Positions 33,258-33,289 of a stretch of DNA of 33,289 nucleotides are shown here, piece by piece. The stretch is from an uncultured Eubacteriales bacterium (lineage in GTDB: Bacteria; Bacillota_I; Bacilli_A; RF39; UBA660), in assembly GCA_900320505.1 (NCBI GenBank), contig ONSL01000008.1, positions 1-33,289 on the forward strand. The letters are read 5' to 3'. The first letter of the stretch is position 1, and every line of letters begins with the position of its first letter. Both the position numbers and the translations under genes were made by a program. A model generated the notes under the pieces. That model searched no databases. It was not told where the DNA came from and saw nothing but the letters and a program-made list of their open reading frames with translations.

Positions 33258-33289
33258 GTTTGTAATTATATAACTTATTCAATTGATGT

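Noticed and set aside
1-33289. Mycoplasma-type genetic code (TGA = Trp)
   Set aside because: TGA acts as stop in several genes (226, 14392, 31354) and Trp residues are encoded by TGG.
1-33289. CRISPR arrays, tRNA or rRNA genes
   Set aside because: No direct-repeat/spacer pattern, cloverleaf ends or rRNA-like sequence was seen on reading the window.

Overview
The window is strongly AT-rich DNA. TGA is used as a stop (for example at 226 and 31354) and tryptophan is TGG, so the genetic code is standard. Ribosome binding sites are GGAGG-like, the promoters are sigma-A type (several with extended -10 boxes), and the gene set includes a glmS ribozyme, a class B sortase, a lipobox lipoprotein and a rimP-nusA-ylxR-infB translation operon. 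This fits a low-GC Gram-positive bacterium with a cell wall, most likely an uncultured gut Bacilli/RF39-type Firmicute. The lineage is inferred from gene style, not from a search.

Layout. (1) 1-2721: tail of an Rpn/PD-(D/E)XK-type gene, its terminator, then a consensus promoter, glmS ribozyme, glmS and a GtrA-family gene. (2) 2733-3137, minus strand: a thioredoxin-fold lipoprotein, convergent with gtrA over a shared bidirectional terminator. (3) 3268-16083: one nine-gene operon for a Tad-like (type IVc) pilus or secretion machine. It encodes a membrane protein, a pilin-like stalk protein with an Ig-like domain and a duplicated C-terminal module, a class B sortase, a ~1358-aa secreted Cys-rich protein, a small pilin-like protein, CpaB/RcpC, the CpaF/TadA ATPase, TadB and TadC, and it ends at a clear terminator. 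(4) 16146-18843: an acyltransferase-3 and a GT-C-like membrane protein. (5) 18943-21527: a second pilus operon with a 54-aa Flp-like pilin, two TadE/F-like paralogues and a CpaE/TadZ-like protein whose P-loop is degenerate, followed by a separately promoted two-TM VirB2/TrbC-like protein. (6) 21613-24701: a three-gene surface-polymer cassette (49-aa DPGTGS protein, SAM methyltransferase, membrane sulfatase-like enzyme). (7) 24761-25851: two unknown acidic proteins. (8) 25868-30421: promoter, rimP-leader-type hairpin, a single-domain RimP, NusA with an acidic insertion, YlxR/RnpM, IF2, and a Cys-rich unknown where rbfA is often found. (9) 30485-33182: unknown genes and a transglutaminase-like protein, then a terminator.

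How the parts may work together: the two Tad operons together supply motor, platform, pilin, minor pilins and localisation factor, but no prepilin peptidase and no secretin is visible. A secretin is not expected in a monoderm. The large Cys-rich secreted protein and the cysteine pairs in the minor pilins suggest a disulfide-stabilised surface appendage. The nearby thioredoxin-like lipoprotein and the sortase B are plausible maturation factors, but that link is inference. The most novel-looking part is this Tad/sortase/Cys-rich combination.

No gap between genes exceeds about 250 bases. I saw no rRNA, tRNA, CRISPR array or complete insertion sequence.
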